Assembly: GCA_024752435.1 (NCBI GenBank)
Contig: CP103021.1
Span: 1,550,001 to 1,614,000 of the forward strand
DNA length: 64,000 nt
Source of the DNA: Allantophomopsis cytisporea
Lineage: Eukaryota; Ascomycota; Leotiomycetes; Phacidiales; Phacidiaceae
Direction: 5' to 3'
The first letter of the stretch is position 1, and every line of letters begins with the position of its first letter. The position numbers and the translations under genes are program-made. The notes below the pieces were generated by a model that worked only from the letters and a program-made list of their open reading frames with translations, ran no database searches and was not told the DNA's origin. Positions 22,515-35,115 of the stretch are shown here, piece by piece.

Positions 22515-25500
22515 ATGGGCGGCGCTGCGGACGTTCCACAAAGATCTAGTTCGCCTTTGAAGAGGACTGCTGAGAGTATGGAAACGGACGAGCCCACGCA
22601 GGATGCGAACCAAGATGTCCCAATGAGCAATTCCATCGAAGAATCTTCACCCGAGCATCCTAAGGGACATATGCGCGCCGTCTCGGTGGATATGTTGGCT
22701 GAGGACAAAACTGCTATTGAAGTGCCGAGCATCGATGAGCAAATTGGAACGATTACGAAACTTGTTACGGAGGAAGCTCAACGGAACTATAATGAGGGCG
22801 ACAAGGCATATTTGGTGTCGCTGAAATGGTTAGCACGAGTACAAGCCCGTGGTTCGAAGGCGAAATCCTCTCCAGAGATTGATACAGAGGGCGAAATTGG
22901 GCCGATCGACAATTCAGACATCACTCGTGAAGTGCTCAAAGATGTGGATGGAAATGAATTTGTTCGATTGAATGAAGGCACTGGAGAAGAATCCTTCGCA
23001 ATTTTTCCAGAAGAAGCATGGAAGCTGGTAAACTCTTGGTACGGCTTGCCACAAGACACACCTCCAATAATCAGAACTGCCCACAACACAAATTCAGATC
23101 CAAATGGGCGACCAAACGTCCAGTTAGAGTTTCACCCCCTTGTTCTTAAACTCCATAGATTATGGTCGCGCGTGTGTCCAATACCCCTACCGGCCGAACT
23201 CAAAGCGAACGATCCTCCAGCGCCGATTATCGTTGTACCAAGGTCTGCAAACTATAGAGAGATTCTGAAAAAGGTTAAAAATGTTCTTGCCATTGAAATG
23301 GAACACAAAGTTCGCCTCTGGAGAATCGACAATACACAGAAATCAGATGACGAGCCAGCTCCTCCGACACCAATATCTCAAGAAGACATTCAATCCGAAC
23401 CTCTAGCCGATCCATTCTTGAAGCTTCTTGTTGAAGTACCGGATTTTGCAAATCTTGGCGAGAATCAACGGGAGAAAATGCCCGTTGAGGCTCGCGATAC
23501 CACAATCGATCCCCATGCTACGAGTAAACAGACAGCGGGGTTGGCTTTCTCGGGAGTGGATACCATTGCTCTACTTGACGAAGAAATTAGCGGCACAAAT
23601 GATTTCGTCTCTACTTACACTGCTGCAACAGCAAACAAGACTCCCATAACGTTGAAACTCAAGAGCACTGAGTCGAAACAGTCGGGTGATGAGAGCGGTA
23701 GAAGTAGTCCAGCACGATCAGGACCAGTAACTCGGGGGAGGAGTCGGAAGACTGGGAAAACTCTTGGTTGTGTAGGCCTCACTAATCTTGGTAACACCTG
23801 TTACATGAACTCTGCTCTGCAGTGCGTTCGTAGTGTTGAGGAGCTTACTAAGTTCTTTTTGACTGGCGAATGGTCCAATGAGCTCAATGTTGACAACCCA
23901 CTTGGCAACAATGGTGAGGTAGCAAGCTCGTACGCTCGTCTGCTTGATGATTTCTATCGTGATGGTCAGTCGGTCGTACGACCCAGTCAATTCAAGTCTA
24001 CTATCGGCAGATACGCTCCATCTTTCTCTGGCTATGGGCAGCAAGATTCCCAGGAATTTCTTGGTTTCCTCCTTGATGGTCTTCAAGAGGACCTGAGCAG
24101 AATCAAGAAGAAGCCGTATATCGAGAAGCCTGACTCTACTGATGAGATGGTCAACAATCCTGAAGCTATACGTGAGATGGCTGCCAAGGTTTGGGATATC
24201 ACGAAGAAGCGCGATGACTCCGTCATTGCTGATCTTTTCACTGGAATGTACAAGTCTACTCTCGTATGTCCAGTATGTGCCAAGGTCAGCATCACCTTCG
24301 ATCCTTTCAATAACCTCACTCTTCAACTTCCGATCGAAAACACATGGAACCATACAGTCAGATATTTTCCTCTCAACGACTATCCAGTCCAGATCGATGT
24401 CGACATGGACAAGAACGGTACTATCAAGGCTATGAAGACATTCGTCAGCAAGCGCGTTAATGTTCCTGTTGAGCGATTAATGGTAGCCGAAGAATGGAAG
24501 CAGAAGCTCTACAAGATTTTTGATGACTTCATGGTTGTCTCGGAGGAGAACATTCAAAAATCCGACATCATCAACATTTACGAGCTGGAGGACGTTCCGA
24601 CAAACTACCCAGCCACAAAGAAGCCCAAGAAACAGCAAAGATCTATGCTGAACATCTCTGATGATGACGATGAGGTTCCTGCTTGGGATAGTCCAGCCGC
24701 GGAGAAACTACTGGTCCCTGTGCATCATCGCCTACCTACTGCTCAGTATAAGCAACAATGGAAAGCTGTCTTGATTCCGCATTTGATCGTTCTTACTCGT
24801 GAAGAGGCTAAGAGTGAGGATGCTATCAAGCGCAAGATTCTGGAGAAAGTGGCCACCCTTACCACACATGCTGAGTTCCATGAGAAGGAAGAGGCTGAAG
24901 GTGATCAAGATGGCGTCATAATGTCCGGTTCTGATGCTTCTGACGGAAAAATCGTAGCCAAGTCGGTTGATGGCGAAGATGATGTCGTCGACGTCACTAT
25001 GAATGATACCGATGCTGTGCGAAAGTCTACTGAGAGGGCAGAGGACTCCGGGGTTGCTATGTATGTCTTTTTACCTACGATTATTACCATTTTCCATCAG
25101 TCTGCCACTTACTAACAGTGATTAGTCCAAAAAATATCTCAAGCTCAAGAAGCCGCCGCCCCAAGTTCGTCAATCCGAAAGAGTACCTTCAGCCAATCAT
25201 GCAGAACTTGTTTACTATTGGTTATCATACAAGTACAAAGAGGGTTCTTCCTGTGGGATACGACACAATCAAGGAAGATTATGAGTACCCACTTCTCTCA
25301 ACGAGGCTACCACAGCTGCCGGTCGAAGATGATGCCGAAAGCGAAGGCGGTTCTCCAATCTCAGATCATCACACACTCAGCGCTGATACCGAAGAAAATG
25401 GCTTCTCCGATAATGCTCCAACAAGGATGAATGAGGAGTCTGACAGCGAGGATGAGCTTGCTAAGACTGATCTTCCTGTTCGACCTGCTGGACCAAAGCA

Positions 25501-26923
25501 CTTTGTTGGAAAAGGACGTAAGGTTGGTAAGAAGGTTTATGGTGCCAAAAACCGTAGGGCTGTCAAGGCTTCCAAGCAATCCCACAGTTCTGATGAGAAT
25601 GAAACTGACTCCAACGATGGTGGTCCCCTTGTCCGACCAGGAGAAGGACTCATCATTGACTGGTCTTCTGATGCATTCTCTACATTGTTTGATGGTACTG
25701 CCGATGACCAAATGCGTGGTCAGTTTACTCTTTTCAATCCACCGCTTCTCCCAGATCCAGAGCTGGCAGCCAAGCGCGACAAGCGCAGTCTTAGACGTAG
25801 ACAGGGGATCACTTTGGATGACTGCTTGGATGAGTTTGGAAAGGAGGAGATTCTGTCAGAAATGGACACCTGGTATTGTCCACGATGCAAGGAACATCGA
25901 CGAGCAAGCAAAAAGTTCGAACTCTGGAAGACTCCAGACATTCTGGTCATGCATCTCAAACGCTTTAGTTCTAGCACAACTCGTCGTGATAAGCTTGACG
26001 TGCTAGTTGATTTCCCAATCGAGGGACTTGACTTGTCTTCAAGAGTGATCGAGAACCAGGAAGGGAAGAAAGAGATATATGATCTATTCGCCGTCGACGA
26101 CCATTGGGGAGGCCTCGGTGGTGGACATTATACAGCACACGCGAAGAGTTTCTTCGACGGACAGTGGTACGAATACAACGATTCCTCTGTAAGTAAGAAG
26201 AACGACCTATCGCGAATTGTAACGCCAGGTGCCTATTTACTTTTCTACCGCCGTCGTTCCGACAAGCCACTCGGCGGTCCCCGCCTACAAGAGATCGTCG
26301 AGCGCTACGATAACCCTGATGCTGAGCATTCGGATTCGGGGGAAGCTCAGCGTCTCGACGCAAACTCCTCCCTGCGTGGGTCGTCGAGCGCTTTTCAACG
26401 GGAGACAGAAGCCGCGGTACCTCACCCTCGCCATCCCGCTGGTCTTGGTGGTCAGCTGACGAAAGTTAATACCAACCACTCCATCATCTCCGAGGACGAG
26501 GTCATGGATGATTCCGAAGAACATCCAGCCGAGATCCTCGGCCCATCTGTTCCATTCTCGCGCGCCGACCAGCAACAGTGGAATTTCTCGAATCTCACTG
26601 CCCATGATGTCGGCGAGGGAAAAGTTGCACCTTCAGAGGCTTCTAGCCTTGACGTAAGTGCGAGAGGTGATCTTAGTGATCGCTCGGATATTGTCGATGA
26701 TAATTCGTCCGCTGGCTCTGAGGAACGCAGGGAGCGCCTTGCGGAGTTCGACAATGCGGTTCCGGACGACTTCGAGGAACAGTCTATTGTTCCGGATCTG
26801 ACGGAAGAGCAGCAATATGCTGCCATTGGTCTAGAGGATATTCAGCACCTGGCTCCTGCACGGGAGGGAGATGAGGAGGTCAAAGAAATCCATGTTGAGG
26901 AGGGTGAAGGGTTCGAGAAATAG
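22515..26923 (+). CDS. UBP12: Ubiquitin carboxyl-terminal hydrolase, Ubp12/USP15 type, two exons
   Basis: Exons 22515-25060 and 25126-26923 (65-bp intron, GTATGT donor, ACTAAC branch) give 1,447 residues from the first ATG. An N-terminal DUSP-like region precedes the catalytic domain (~residues 100-280). The Cys box reads GLTNLGNTCYMNSALQCV with nucleophile Cys429. The His box reads DDHWGGLGGGHYTAHAKSF with His1183 and is followed by WYEYNDSSVS. Two CxxC pairs (CPVC, CPRC) form the usual zinc-ribbon pair. The two halves of the catalytic domain are split by a long acidic insert, as in Ubp12/USP4/USP15. The enzyme removes ubiquitin from proteins in nucleus and cytosol. The true start may be upstream: the same frame is open and coding-like from 22089. 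Confidence 0.93.
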
Positions 26924-28034
26924 AATTTTGGAATGAAACGAGGTTTGCATTAGATGGTGTGGGCGGTGGTTTGATAGTGGCTTTTATGGCATTGTGGCGC
27001 TCTGAATGGCAGCGTCTGGCGGCTTTGGATTGATGTTTGGATGGATGTGGTGGGTTTCTTGATGCCGCGACTCTGCAATGATACGATGCCATGCGCTGCT
27101 TTGCATTATGATACTTTGCATATGTGCATGAGAGTGCACGAGAATATAGATGAGGGGCAAATGGACATATGTAGAGATGAATTTACATGCATTGTTAGAC
27201 ACTTGTGGCCTTTCTTGTGATGTATTTATCGTTCCTTGTATTATTTACCTGGTCGAGATTTTGGTGTTTACCTATCTCAAAAGTAAGGAGAGATACTTGT
27301 TTTGGAAATCGAGATTCAAAGTTATAATAAAATCCGATGACTTTTCAAGACCTCGAATCAACATTTCTCCCCTAAACTGAAGCTCAGGGCCCCATCATTG
27401 AACCCTGCTTTCCGTTGGCGGACTTCGAGGCTGTAAAGCGTTCATCTTGATCATATCGAAAAGTCGTATAACGTCGTTGGAACGCGCTTGCCCTGTTTTT
27501 CTCGACTTTAAGGGGGCTTTCATTTTATGCGTTTGATGCTGTGATATTACACGCGCATAAGTCTCGCTCTTGACCGTAGGGGAATCATACGCTCCTGACT
27601 ATCGCTGTATTGCACACAGCACAGTATACAAGCAAGTAGCATGTCTCTCGTCTGAAAGACCAAGATCCTTGTTGGTTGCATTTACCAGACATAGAATACT
27701 GTCTCGCTCAAAGCAAACTCATATGTCCCCTTGTGTGGCATCGTTGAAAGTAAGAGTGTAAGAGCAAAATTCAGTTTATGTTAAGTAGTTCATGGAACTT
27801 CTAGGGTATCTACAGCACCTCCTCTCCCTCTTGTGCTTTGGGCACACTCGCATACCACCAGAATGCATTCTTCTCTCTTGTGAAGCAGCACCTCTATCCT
27901 TTCCACCGCTCTTCATGGTAGCTCGTTACCCTCATCACCTCTTCGTTTTTCATCCTCTATCCTGTTATCGGTACAACCACATTACACCATATATCAACAC
28001 ATCCCCTTCCCGTAAAGATTACTCCTTACATCCC
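26924..28034. other. Convergent intergenic region
   Basis: This is the 3' flank of two convergent genes. A plus-strand frame at 27792-28262 overlaps the acyltransferase terminal exon antisense and is not supported as a gene. Nothing else is visible. Confidence 0.5.
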
Positions 28035-29044
28035 CTATATCGACGCATCGGCCCCGCTAGCCTTGACTACTTTTTCAGCCGAGTCATCGTGCTGCACCGC
28101 CGTCATAGCGATAGGGTGGCCACGCGCCTTTGCCGTCAGGGCAATGAGTTCTTCGAGCATGAGTTCGCGGGTGCGGCGCGTGAGGTCTTCGACATCGGCA
28201 GTTTGGAGGCCTGTGGTTGGGATTGGGTCGAGAACTATGGCATTATTAGTTTGTATTTCTAAGAGAATATAAAGCAGAGAGCAAAGGGAAAGGCAACGGA
28301 GTTGTGGATGATTTGGGATAACGTACTTTTCACAAGGATCTTGCCCGACGTAAACCTCAGGCTCGGCACATGCAAGATATCTGAGTAGTTTGCGACAACG
28401 ACGGGTACAATGGGCACCTGCGCTTGAACAGCGAGATGGAACGCGCCCTTCTTGAACGGCAGAAGACCTGGTTCCTTGTAATAACTTCTCGTACCCTCTG
28501 GGAACATGAAAACACTCTGTCTCCTTGTCTTCATATCGTTTGCGGCACCAGTCATCGCCTGTCTAGCATCCTTCGAGTTTGAGCGGTCAATGAACACGCT
28601 ACCCGACAGGCTCATGAACCAGCCGAGGAAGGGGATCTTGCGCAGCGACGACTTAGCGGTGACAGCACAGTATTTCGGGAACATGCAGCCAAGCATCAAG
28701 ACATCGAGTTCGGTCTGGTGGTTGCCAATGAAGACGGCGGGGCGAGTGGTCGACAAAACGTTGGAGGGGTCTTCGATCGTAAAGGTTACGCCGGTCGTCC
28801 ACCACATGAGGTATTTGAAGGAGCGAGCCGTTGCCCATTGTGCGGTGCCTTGAAGCCCGAATACACGCAGACCGAGGGACACGACTACTCCGTAAGATGC
28901 GCTGATGAGGAGAGACACGTAAGAGGCGAGGAGCCTGGCGGCGAAGCCAGCTTGAGGAATTCTTAGGGACAACATGTAGAGGGTGGCGGTCAAGATTATG
29001 TAGGCGATGCTGGCGTAGAGGATGTATGTGACGATGGTGTACAT
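28035..29044 (-). CDS. SLC1: 1-acyl-sn-glycerol-3-phosphate acyltransferase (Slc1/PlsC family), two exons
   Basis: Minus-strand exons 29044-28327 and 28258-28035 (68-bp intron, GTACGT donor) encode 313 residues. One or two N-terminal membrane spans (YTIVTYILYASIAYIILTA and the next segment) precede the acyltransferase core. The catalytic NHQTELD motif has His109 and Asp114, and the phosphate-binding FPEGTRS motif is at 181-187, followed by PIVPVVV. These define the PlsC family, which converts lysophosphatidic acid to phosphatidic acid in the ER or lipid droplets, an early step of phospholipid and triacylglycerol synthesis. The second exon encodes a hydrophilic tail (LTRRTRELMLEELIAL) after the enzyme core, with a length normal for fungal Slc1. 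Confidence 0.93.
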
Positions 29045-29870
29045 GTCGCCGGTGTCGAGGCTGAGGTGTTCGTTCGAGACTCGAGATGAGATCCGTCACT
29101 GATGTACAGTATCTATCTATCCGTGTCTTATTGACGTCGTTGAAGTGACGGATGTTGGAAAGAAATAGGGATCTCGAAGTAGGGAATCAATTGTCAAGGC
29201 TGAGATGGAGACGACCCTTTCTTTTTCCCAGAGAGGGGGGATGGTGAGAGAGTCAAGCAGCGGCGGAAGAATATGGAGACGGGAACAGGTCAAGATGGGG
29301 GGATTGGCGATAGGAGATGGCAGCTGGACCGCAGGACCAGGATGGGGATCACAGCTCACACGCTAACAAACATGCGAATCTCTTCGTGGTTCCGACTTTT
29401 TGAGAGAAGTGCGACTTGCCGTGCGGTGTTTTGACTTTCAATCGTTGAGTGCCGTGAGTTGCGCATGTGTTGAGCTTTGTGCTGGCTTTAAGTTTGTACT
29501 GCATTATGATTGGCTGAGATTCAAAGCTAAGGTATTAAGGTTGTTCTGGTGACGTGCTGGGGTTGGACTGGGGCTACAGAATGTGAAACTCAAATTCGTG
29601 GGCGAGCCGTGACTCGATAGTTCGACGTCACATGTAAGGAATTGGGGAATTTCTTAGTCGATACGAAGTGAATTCCGACCTGATTTATTTATTATTTATC
29701 TTTTATATATCTTTTATATATCTTTTTTTATATCTTTACCCTTTGGAGTCTCAGTCAGGTACTCTGCACAATAAGCTGAGTCACGAGATTATTTTTGGAT
29801 CGGGAGGCAAACATTCCATTTGACTCATACTCATTTCCCTTTTGTATCACCACACTCCAGGACTCAGATC
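29045..29870. other. Divergent promoter region between acyltransferase and PdxT genes
   Basis: No gene is supported. The stretch near 29686-29738 is an AT-rich tandem repeat; the rest is unremarkable. Confidence 0.5.
29686..29738 (+). repeat. AT-rich tandem repeat (unit about TATCTTTTATA)
   Basis: Three to four imperfect copies of an 11- to 12-base unit, TATCTTTTATA and variants, lie 130-185 bp upstream of the PdxT start codon. The unit contains TATA-like cores and may act as the promoter. Confidence 0.7.
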
Positions 29871-30762
29871 ATGAGCAGGAAGACAAACATCACGGTCGGC
29901 GTCCTCGCGCTCCAAGGCGCATTCAACGAACACACTCAACTCCTTCGACGTGCAGCAGCAATTCTCTCGACACCCGACTTAGAACGCTCATGGACCTTCA
30001 TCGAAGTGCGCACAGAGGCCGAACTCAACACTTGCGATGGACTAGTGATCCCAGGAGGAGAAAGCACAGCAATATCCCTCGTAGCCCAAAGATCGAATCT
30101 CCTTGATCCGCTACGCGATTTCGTCAAGTACGTTCATCATCGTTATAGACAACCTAAATGACTCACCTATCCCTCGCCCCAAATAAATATCAAATGTTTC
30201 TGACACCGACAGGGTATCCCGAAAACCAACATGGGGGACCTGCGCCGGCCTTATTCTCCTCTCGGAGTCCGCAAACCGGACCAAAAAGGGCGGCCAGGAA
30301 CTCATCGGCGGCCTGGACGTGCGTGTGAATCGTAACCATTTCGGTCGCCAGCTGGAGTCCTTCCAGGCCGAGTTGGATTTGCCTTTCTTAAATGACAGCG
30401 CGTCAGCTGACTCTTCTCCCTTCCGTGCCGTGTTTATCCGCGCTCCGGTCGTAGAGGCTATCCTGCCCACTGTCAAGGGTGCGCAAGTGGAAGGCGCGGA
30501 GAGTGTTGTTGCGCCTGGAAGAGGAGTTGTGGGTGCCGAGGTGGAGATTTTGGGGAGAGTGGCGAAGAAAGTAGCGATAGGCGCTAGTGCTGTGTTGGGC
30601 AACGGCGAAATGAACGAGGAGAAGGAGGGTGAAGAGGGAGATATTGTGGCTGTTAAGCAGGGGAATGTCTTTGGTACTAGCTTTCATCCCGAGCTGACGG
30701 GCGATCCAAGAATTCATGTTTGGTGGTTGCGGGAGGTTATTAGGGCCGTGGAGAGCGTCTGA
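29871..30762 (+). CDS. pdxT: Pyridoxal 5'-phosphate synthase glutaminase subunit (PdxT/Sno family), two exons
   Basis: Exons 29871-30127 and 30213-30762 (85-bp intron, GTACGT donor) encode 268 residues. The class I glutamine amidotransferase features are complete: N-terminal VGVLALQGAFNEH, the oxyanion/substrate loop IPGGEST (60-66), the nucleophile elbow WGTCAGLILL with Cys96, and the C-terminal SFHPELTGD carrying the catalytic His and Glu. PdxT frees ammonia from glutamine and passes it to the PdxS/Snz lyase to make pyridoxal phosphate (vitamin B6). Bacterial PdxT has about 190 residues; the extra length here comes from inserts around 130-160 and 195-235, the latter rich in Glu and Gly, as is usual in filamentous fungi. 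The lyase partner is not in this window. Confidence 0.94.
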
Positions 30763-32671
30763 AATCTGTTGGTTGGCTTTCGATGGGTGGATTGATTGGG
30801 ATACTGAGGTTGGAGGTTGTTCGAAGGTGATCTTCGAATAGCTCTTCTTGGACAGATTCGGGGCTTTATGGATTGCAGCATACTCGACACACCTATAAGA
30901 CGTTTGTATATAGATTTGCGCTATAGATGGATAACATAGATGGATAAATCAGCAGAGTAGTAGTATGAAAGTAGACATAGCAACTTCAAAACCTGTATTA
31001 TATACTGTCAAAAGAGACTCAACAAAAGCTCTATTCTCGCTCCATTGCAACTATTGCTGCTAAATCATGACATCTGTATGAAGCGTTCTAAAACAATCAC
31101 TGCATCAACGAAATAGGCACTCAGAAGTATGCCAAAAATGCGATTCAATTATATAAAAAAGCAGTGTGTCTTAGCGTTCCTAACTTAACTACTTGAAAAT
31201 ATATAAATACTTCACTTACGCTGCAATCTCTTCTTCTTCACAATCATTCATGGATGAAGCCTCACAAGTAAATGGTGTAATGATGATGAGTTTGATTATG
31301 GTGGTGACGGCACCTGATCGATGATGGAATTCTACTAATATTATGCTAATTACACTCACTGTTCCATAAGGTTTGTGTTTAGTGATGACTCGACTCAACT
31401 GCATTAGAGTTTTATACGTTTTTGTAAGTGTCTGTGCAGGAATGTTATGGCTTATAGGTTACTACTTGAAAGAGAAGCCGGGTCGTATATACAGAGACGA
31501 TGAGATGCTGTTCATACACTTATGATTGGCGACTGGGTGATATTGAGAGGGCTCTTGTGGGATATGCTTAATAGAGAATATCTGAGGTTCTAGAGACCCT
31601 CCCACATCCTATGGCAAGAGCTTCATTGTATCTGCATACACATACCCAAAGACCCATACATACAACAGATAGTTGTCGATATGTATCATGGAGCTCAAAA
31701 TTTGACCTTGTTACTGATAGGTCCTGACGTGCCTCCCAACACTTCATGGCTGCCTCTTCAGTGCCCAAAGGACGAAAGAGCTCAGAGAGGGCTTCGGTCG
31801 AGCTCCAATGCAGCATTTAAAGGACGATCACAAGGAAAGAATGTGTGTGGTTACTGATACGTATTCAGTTGGCTTGTTGTTGTTTCCTGGGCAAGATGCA
31901 TTGCTCAGTTAGTAAATGATAGTATGAGGGTGTAGTGACGGCTGTACATACTTACATATACTACCACCATTGAATCGTTCTCTGACTTCATTCTTAAAGA
32001 TGTCTGCAAGTACTCACTTGGAAGCCATGTGGAAAATATAGTTGCAAACTTATCTTTATAAAATCAATATCTGGGTGGAGATTGTGTCAAGACTCACGGA
32101 AATGTTAACAATTACCCAATTATGTGTGTGCAATAAAGGATTTGATGGCGATCTAGAGATCGAGACAATCAAACTATATGAGATTTTGAGAACTTTGATA
32201 ATGTATTAGATATAGAATTCTTTAGGCGTACAATGTTTGAAATGATGTTGAGATAATACAACGTATTCATCAAAGATGCGATACGAGTTCAAGCTGGAAA
32301 ATTTAACTTATCATCAACATAAAATTGATGTCCAAATCCTCTCAACTCACCCTCAGGATACCATATCGTGTGATGTTAAGCTTCCTGTGCGGCCGCATCA
32401 CTCCCCGCAAGAACTCCACAAACCCGGGGTAAGGTTGATGACGTACATGGGGATAGCCAACCATGATTAGGAATGACAACACTAATCTCTCATCCGACTC
32501 ACCATCACATCGGCAAGAAACTATAATGTCCTTTTCATGAGCATACCCCGCAATTACTTCATACACGGTTCATCTTCTCATCATCTCAAGTATATAAATA
32601 TCCTCTCTCTCCTTCTCTTTTCACATTGCCAATCACGTTGACGGTCTATCTTTACCGTCAGATCTGCAATC
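30763..32671. other. 1.9-kb AT-rich intergenic stretch
   Basis: No gene is supported; short frames lack motifs. The last 150 bp hold a clear promoter for the carrier gene, listed separately. Confidence 0.5.
32591..32625 (+). promoter_or_regulatory. TATA box and CT-rich initiator region of the peroxisomal carrier gene
   Basis: TATATAAATA (32591-32600) is directly followed by a run of CTCTCTCCTTCTCTTTTC, and the ATG lies about 70 bp downstream. This TATA plus CT-block arrangement is typical of well-expressed fungal genes. Confidence 0.6.
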
Positions 32672-34154
32672 ATGGCGCATGTCTACAACAGTCAGTTGGT
32701 ACGTCCTTGACGCTCCTGATGCTGTGGATATCATACTGATGATCCAGGATGCCTATTCTCTCTATCACAAACAACGAGAATCCCACCACACTCCTACCTC
32801 CGAAGCTCTTCCCGCTTTAGGTCATGCACTCGCAGGGTCAACTGGAACAGCCATCTCGAATCTCTGCATCTATCCCTTGGACCTCGTGATAACACGACTA
32901 CAAGTCCAACGTCAACTTCGCAAGACATCCAATCTCCCCGAGGAAGGCGAATACACAGGCGTCCTCGATGCTTTCCAGCAGATCTACAATAAGGAGGGTG
33001 GCATCTCCGCATTTTACGGTGGAATCCTGGCCGACACAGGAAAATCTATAGCCGATTCCTTCCTCTTCTTCCTCTTCTACAATTATCTGCGCGAGAAGCG
33101 TCTAGCTAAGCACGGCTCAAGGTCCCTTCCAGCACTCGATGAGTTGAGTGTCGGTGCGCTAGCTGGTGCATGCAGTAAATTCTTCACCACACCCATTGCA
33201 AACATAGTTACACGAAAGCAGACTGCCTCAATGATAGCCCACCGCTCCAACACTCCCTCTTCAGATATTAGCACTGCCTCAATCATCGAATCCATTCGTG
33301 ACGAGAAGGGCATCGAAGGATTCTGGTCCGGTTATTCAGCAAGTCTGGTTCTGACTCTCAACCCCTCCCTAACCTTCTTCCTGCACTCCTTCTTTACCAA
33401 AACTCTCCTTCCCCGCTCTCAACGCGAAGATCCTGGCGCTCGAGCAACATTCCTCCTGGCAGCTATCTCGAAAGCCATAGCTAGTACAATTACATACCCC
33501 TTCTCGCTCGCCAAGGCTCGCGCTCAAATTTCATCTGCAAAGCCCATTCACACTCCGCACGTCGATAAGCCGCTATCTGAAACTGATAGAGAAGATGCCA
33601 AACGTGCTGGGCGTGTTGCTGCGCGCAACACTGTGTTCGCGACGATTCTGTCTATCTACCGCAACGAAGGCGCTGCAGGGCTCTATGAAGGTGTTTTCGG
33701 CGAAATCCTAAAGGGATTTTTCAGTCACGGGACAACTATGATTGTCAAGGAGTACGTGCATCGAATCATTATCAAGTTGTACTTTCTGCTGCTGAAGACG
33801 CTTAACAAGACCCCTTCGCCAGGTGAGGTTGCGGGTCAGGCAGGAAATGCGGTGCAGGGTGTGTATGAGAAGGCAGGGAGTGTCGCCAGCCAGGCAGTGC
33901 ACAATGCAAGCGAGACAGGGCAGGGGGTTTTCGAACAAGGACGGGAAAAGGTAGGTGAGCTTATTGGGAGAGGGAAGGTAATTGGGGAAAATGCTGCCGA
34001 GACGGCGAAGAGCGTGGCTGGAAATGGGACGGGTGAAGTAAAGAGTGCGGCTCAGGAGGGGATCAAGGTTGATGAGTATGCTAGTCGTGAAGCTGGGCAT
34101 CTGCTGGGGAATGCGCAGGCGTTGGTTGGTGGAAGGGTTAAGGAGGACGAGTAG
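32672..34154 (+). CDS. ANT1: Peroxisomal adenine-nucleotide carrier (Ant1/PMP47 family) with long amphipathic tail
   Basis: A nine-codon first exon (32672-32698) is joined across a 49-bp intron (GTACGT donor) to exon 2 (32748-34154), giving 477 residues. Three mitochondrial-carrier repeats are visible through their signatures: YPLDLVITRLQVQ, TPIANIVTRKQ and YPFSLAKARAQ. The particular wording of the first two matches the peroxisomal Ant1/PMP47 branch, which exchanges ATP for AMP to drive fatty-acid activation and beta-oxidation inside peroxisomes. Ant1-type carriers are about 300-330 residues; here the carrier part ends near residue 370. A ~105-residue tail follows, built of Ala/Gly/Val/Lys/Glu segments such as AGNAVQGVYEKAGSVASQAV, which resembles LEA or apolipoprotein-like amphipathic helices. 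Confidence 0.88.
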
Positions 34155-35115
34155 TGATGGTGGTCAAGGGTATGTATATACGATATCAAGCTGTACTGCA
34201 TTCAAGCGGTACCTAATTTGTTGCACTTGCTCCTGGGGATTACGTTTGTAGCTTCACGGAGTTTGGACCTTATGAACATGAGTTTTTCATTTATCAGTTC
34301 AAAATCATATCACTCGCATGGATTCGTTGAACTTGATTCTTGCCAACCTACCAGTTCTTACATTTAACACGATAAGCATACTGTGAATGCTTCGCAAGGA
34401 AGCAAATCCTAAGTAGTTCATGATCTTTTCCTACAACGTATCCCCATTGTCACACACCTCGCCATCATATTTCTCAGTCATCATATTTATCATCGCCATC
34501 CTTCTCACGTGAGCAGTGAGTGAGGAAGTTGTTCCAGCACAGCTTGATTGACTATCAGTGATTTATAAACAGCACTGTGGTCCTTGGTTTCCCTGCAAGG
34601 TTGTTCAATGGATGCTCAACTATTCAAGGTCACCTGTTTATACCCTGGTGATAGATCTTACAATAGAGAACATGGATGTAATTCCTGTCAGGATTAGTTA
34701 GTGATTTATAAACCACCTACAGTTTCCAACTCGATTCTCTCTCTCAGGTAGGCGACAAGGCCTGAATTTCTTAAATCTGACTTGTACATTATTTTGAGAA
34801 TGTTTCATACAATAGAGCTGCTTTGCTTCGTTAATTAAAGACTCCAGATCTAGAAATAGTCGTCAATGTTCCATCCCCTTGAAATTCTTGAATAGATTGA
34901 GAGATATAGTCATTGAACTTGCTATAAGTTTGCCACAAGGGTCATAACTTTAGTTAAAGGCACCATAATCAAGTTAAGATGATCTATCATTGAAAGTACA
35001 AGCGCGCACAGAAGCTATTGTACCTATTTTGATAGGAATATATACACAACATCGGATTGTCATCTGATTCAGATTATGTGTAAATCAAATATTATTTTAT
35101 ACGAACAGTTTCACG
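34155..35115. other. AT-rich intergenic stretch at the border of the accessory region
   Basis: No gene or repeat is identified. Gene density and GC content fall from here onward. Confidence 0.5.

Noticed and set aside
27792..28262. Plus-strand frame of 156 codons
   Set aside because: It overlaps the terminal exon of the acyltransferase antisense and shows no domain or splice signals.
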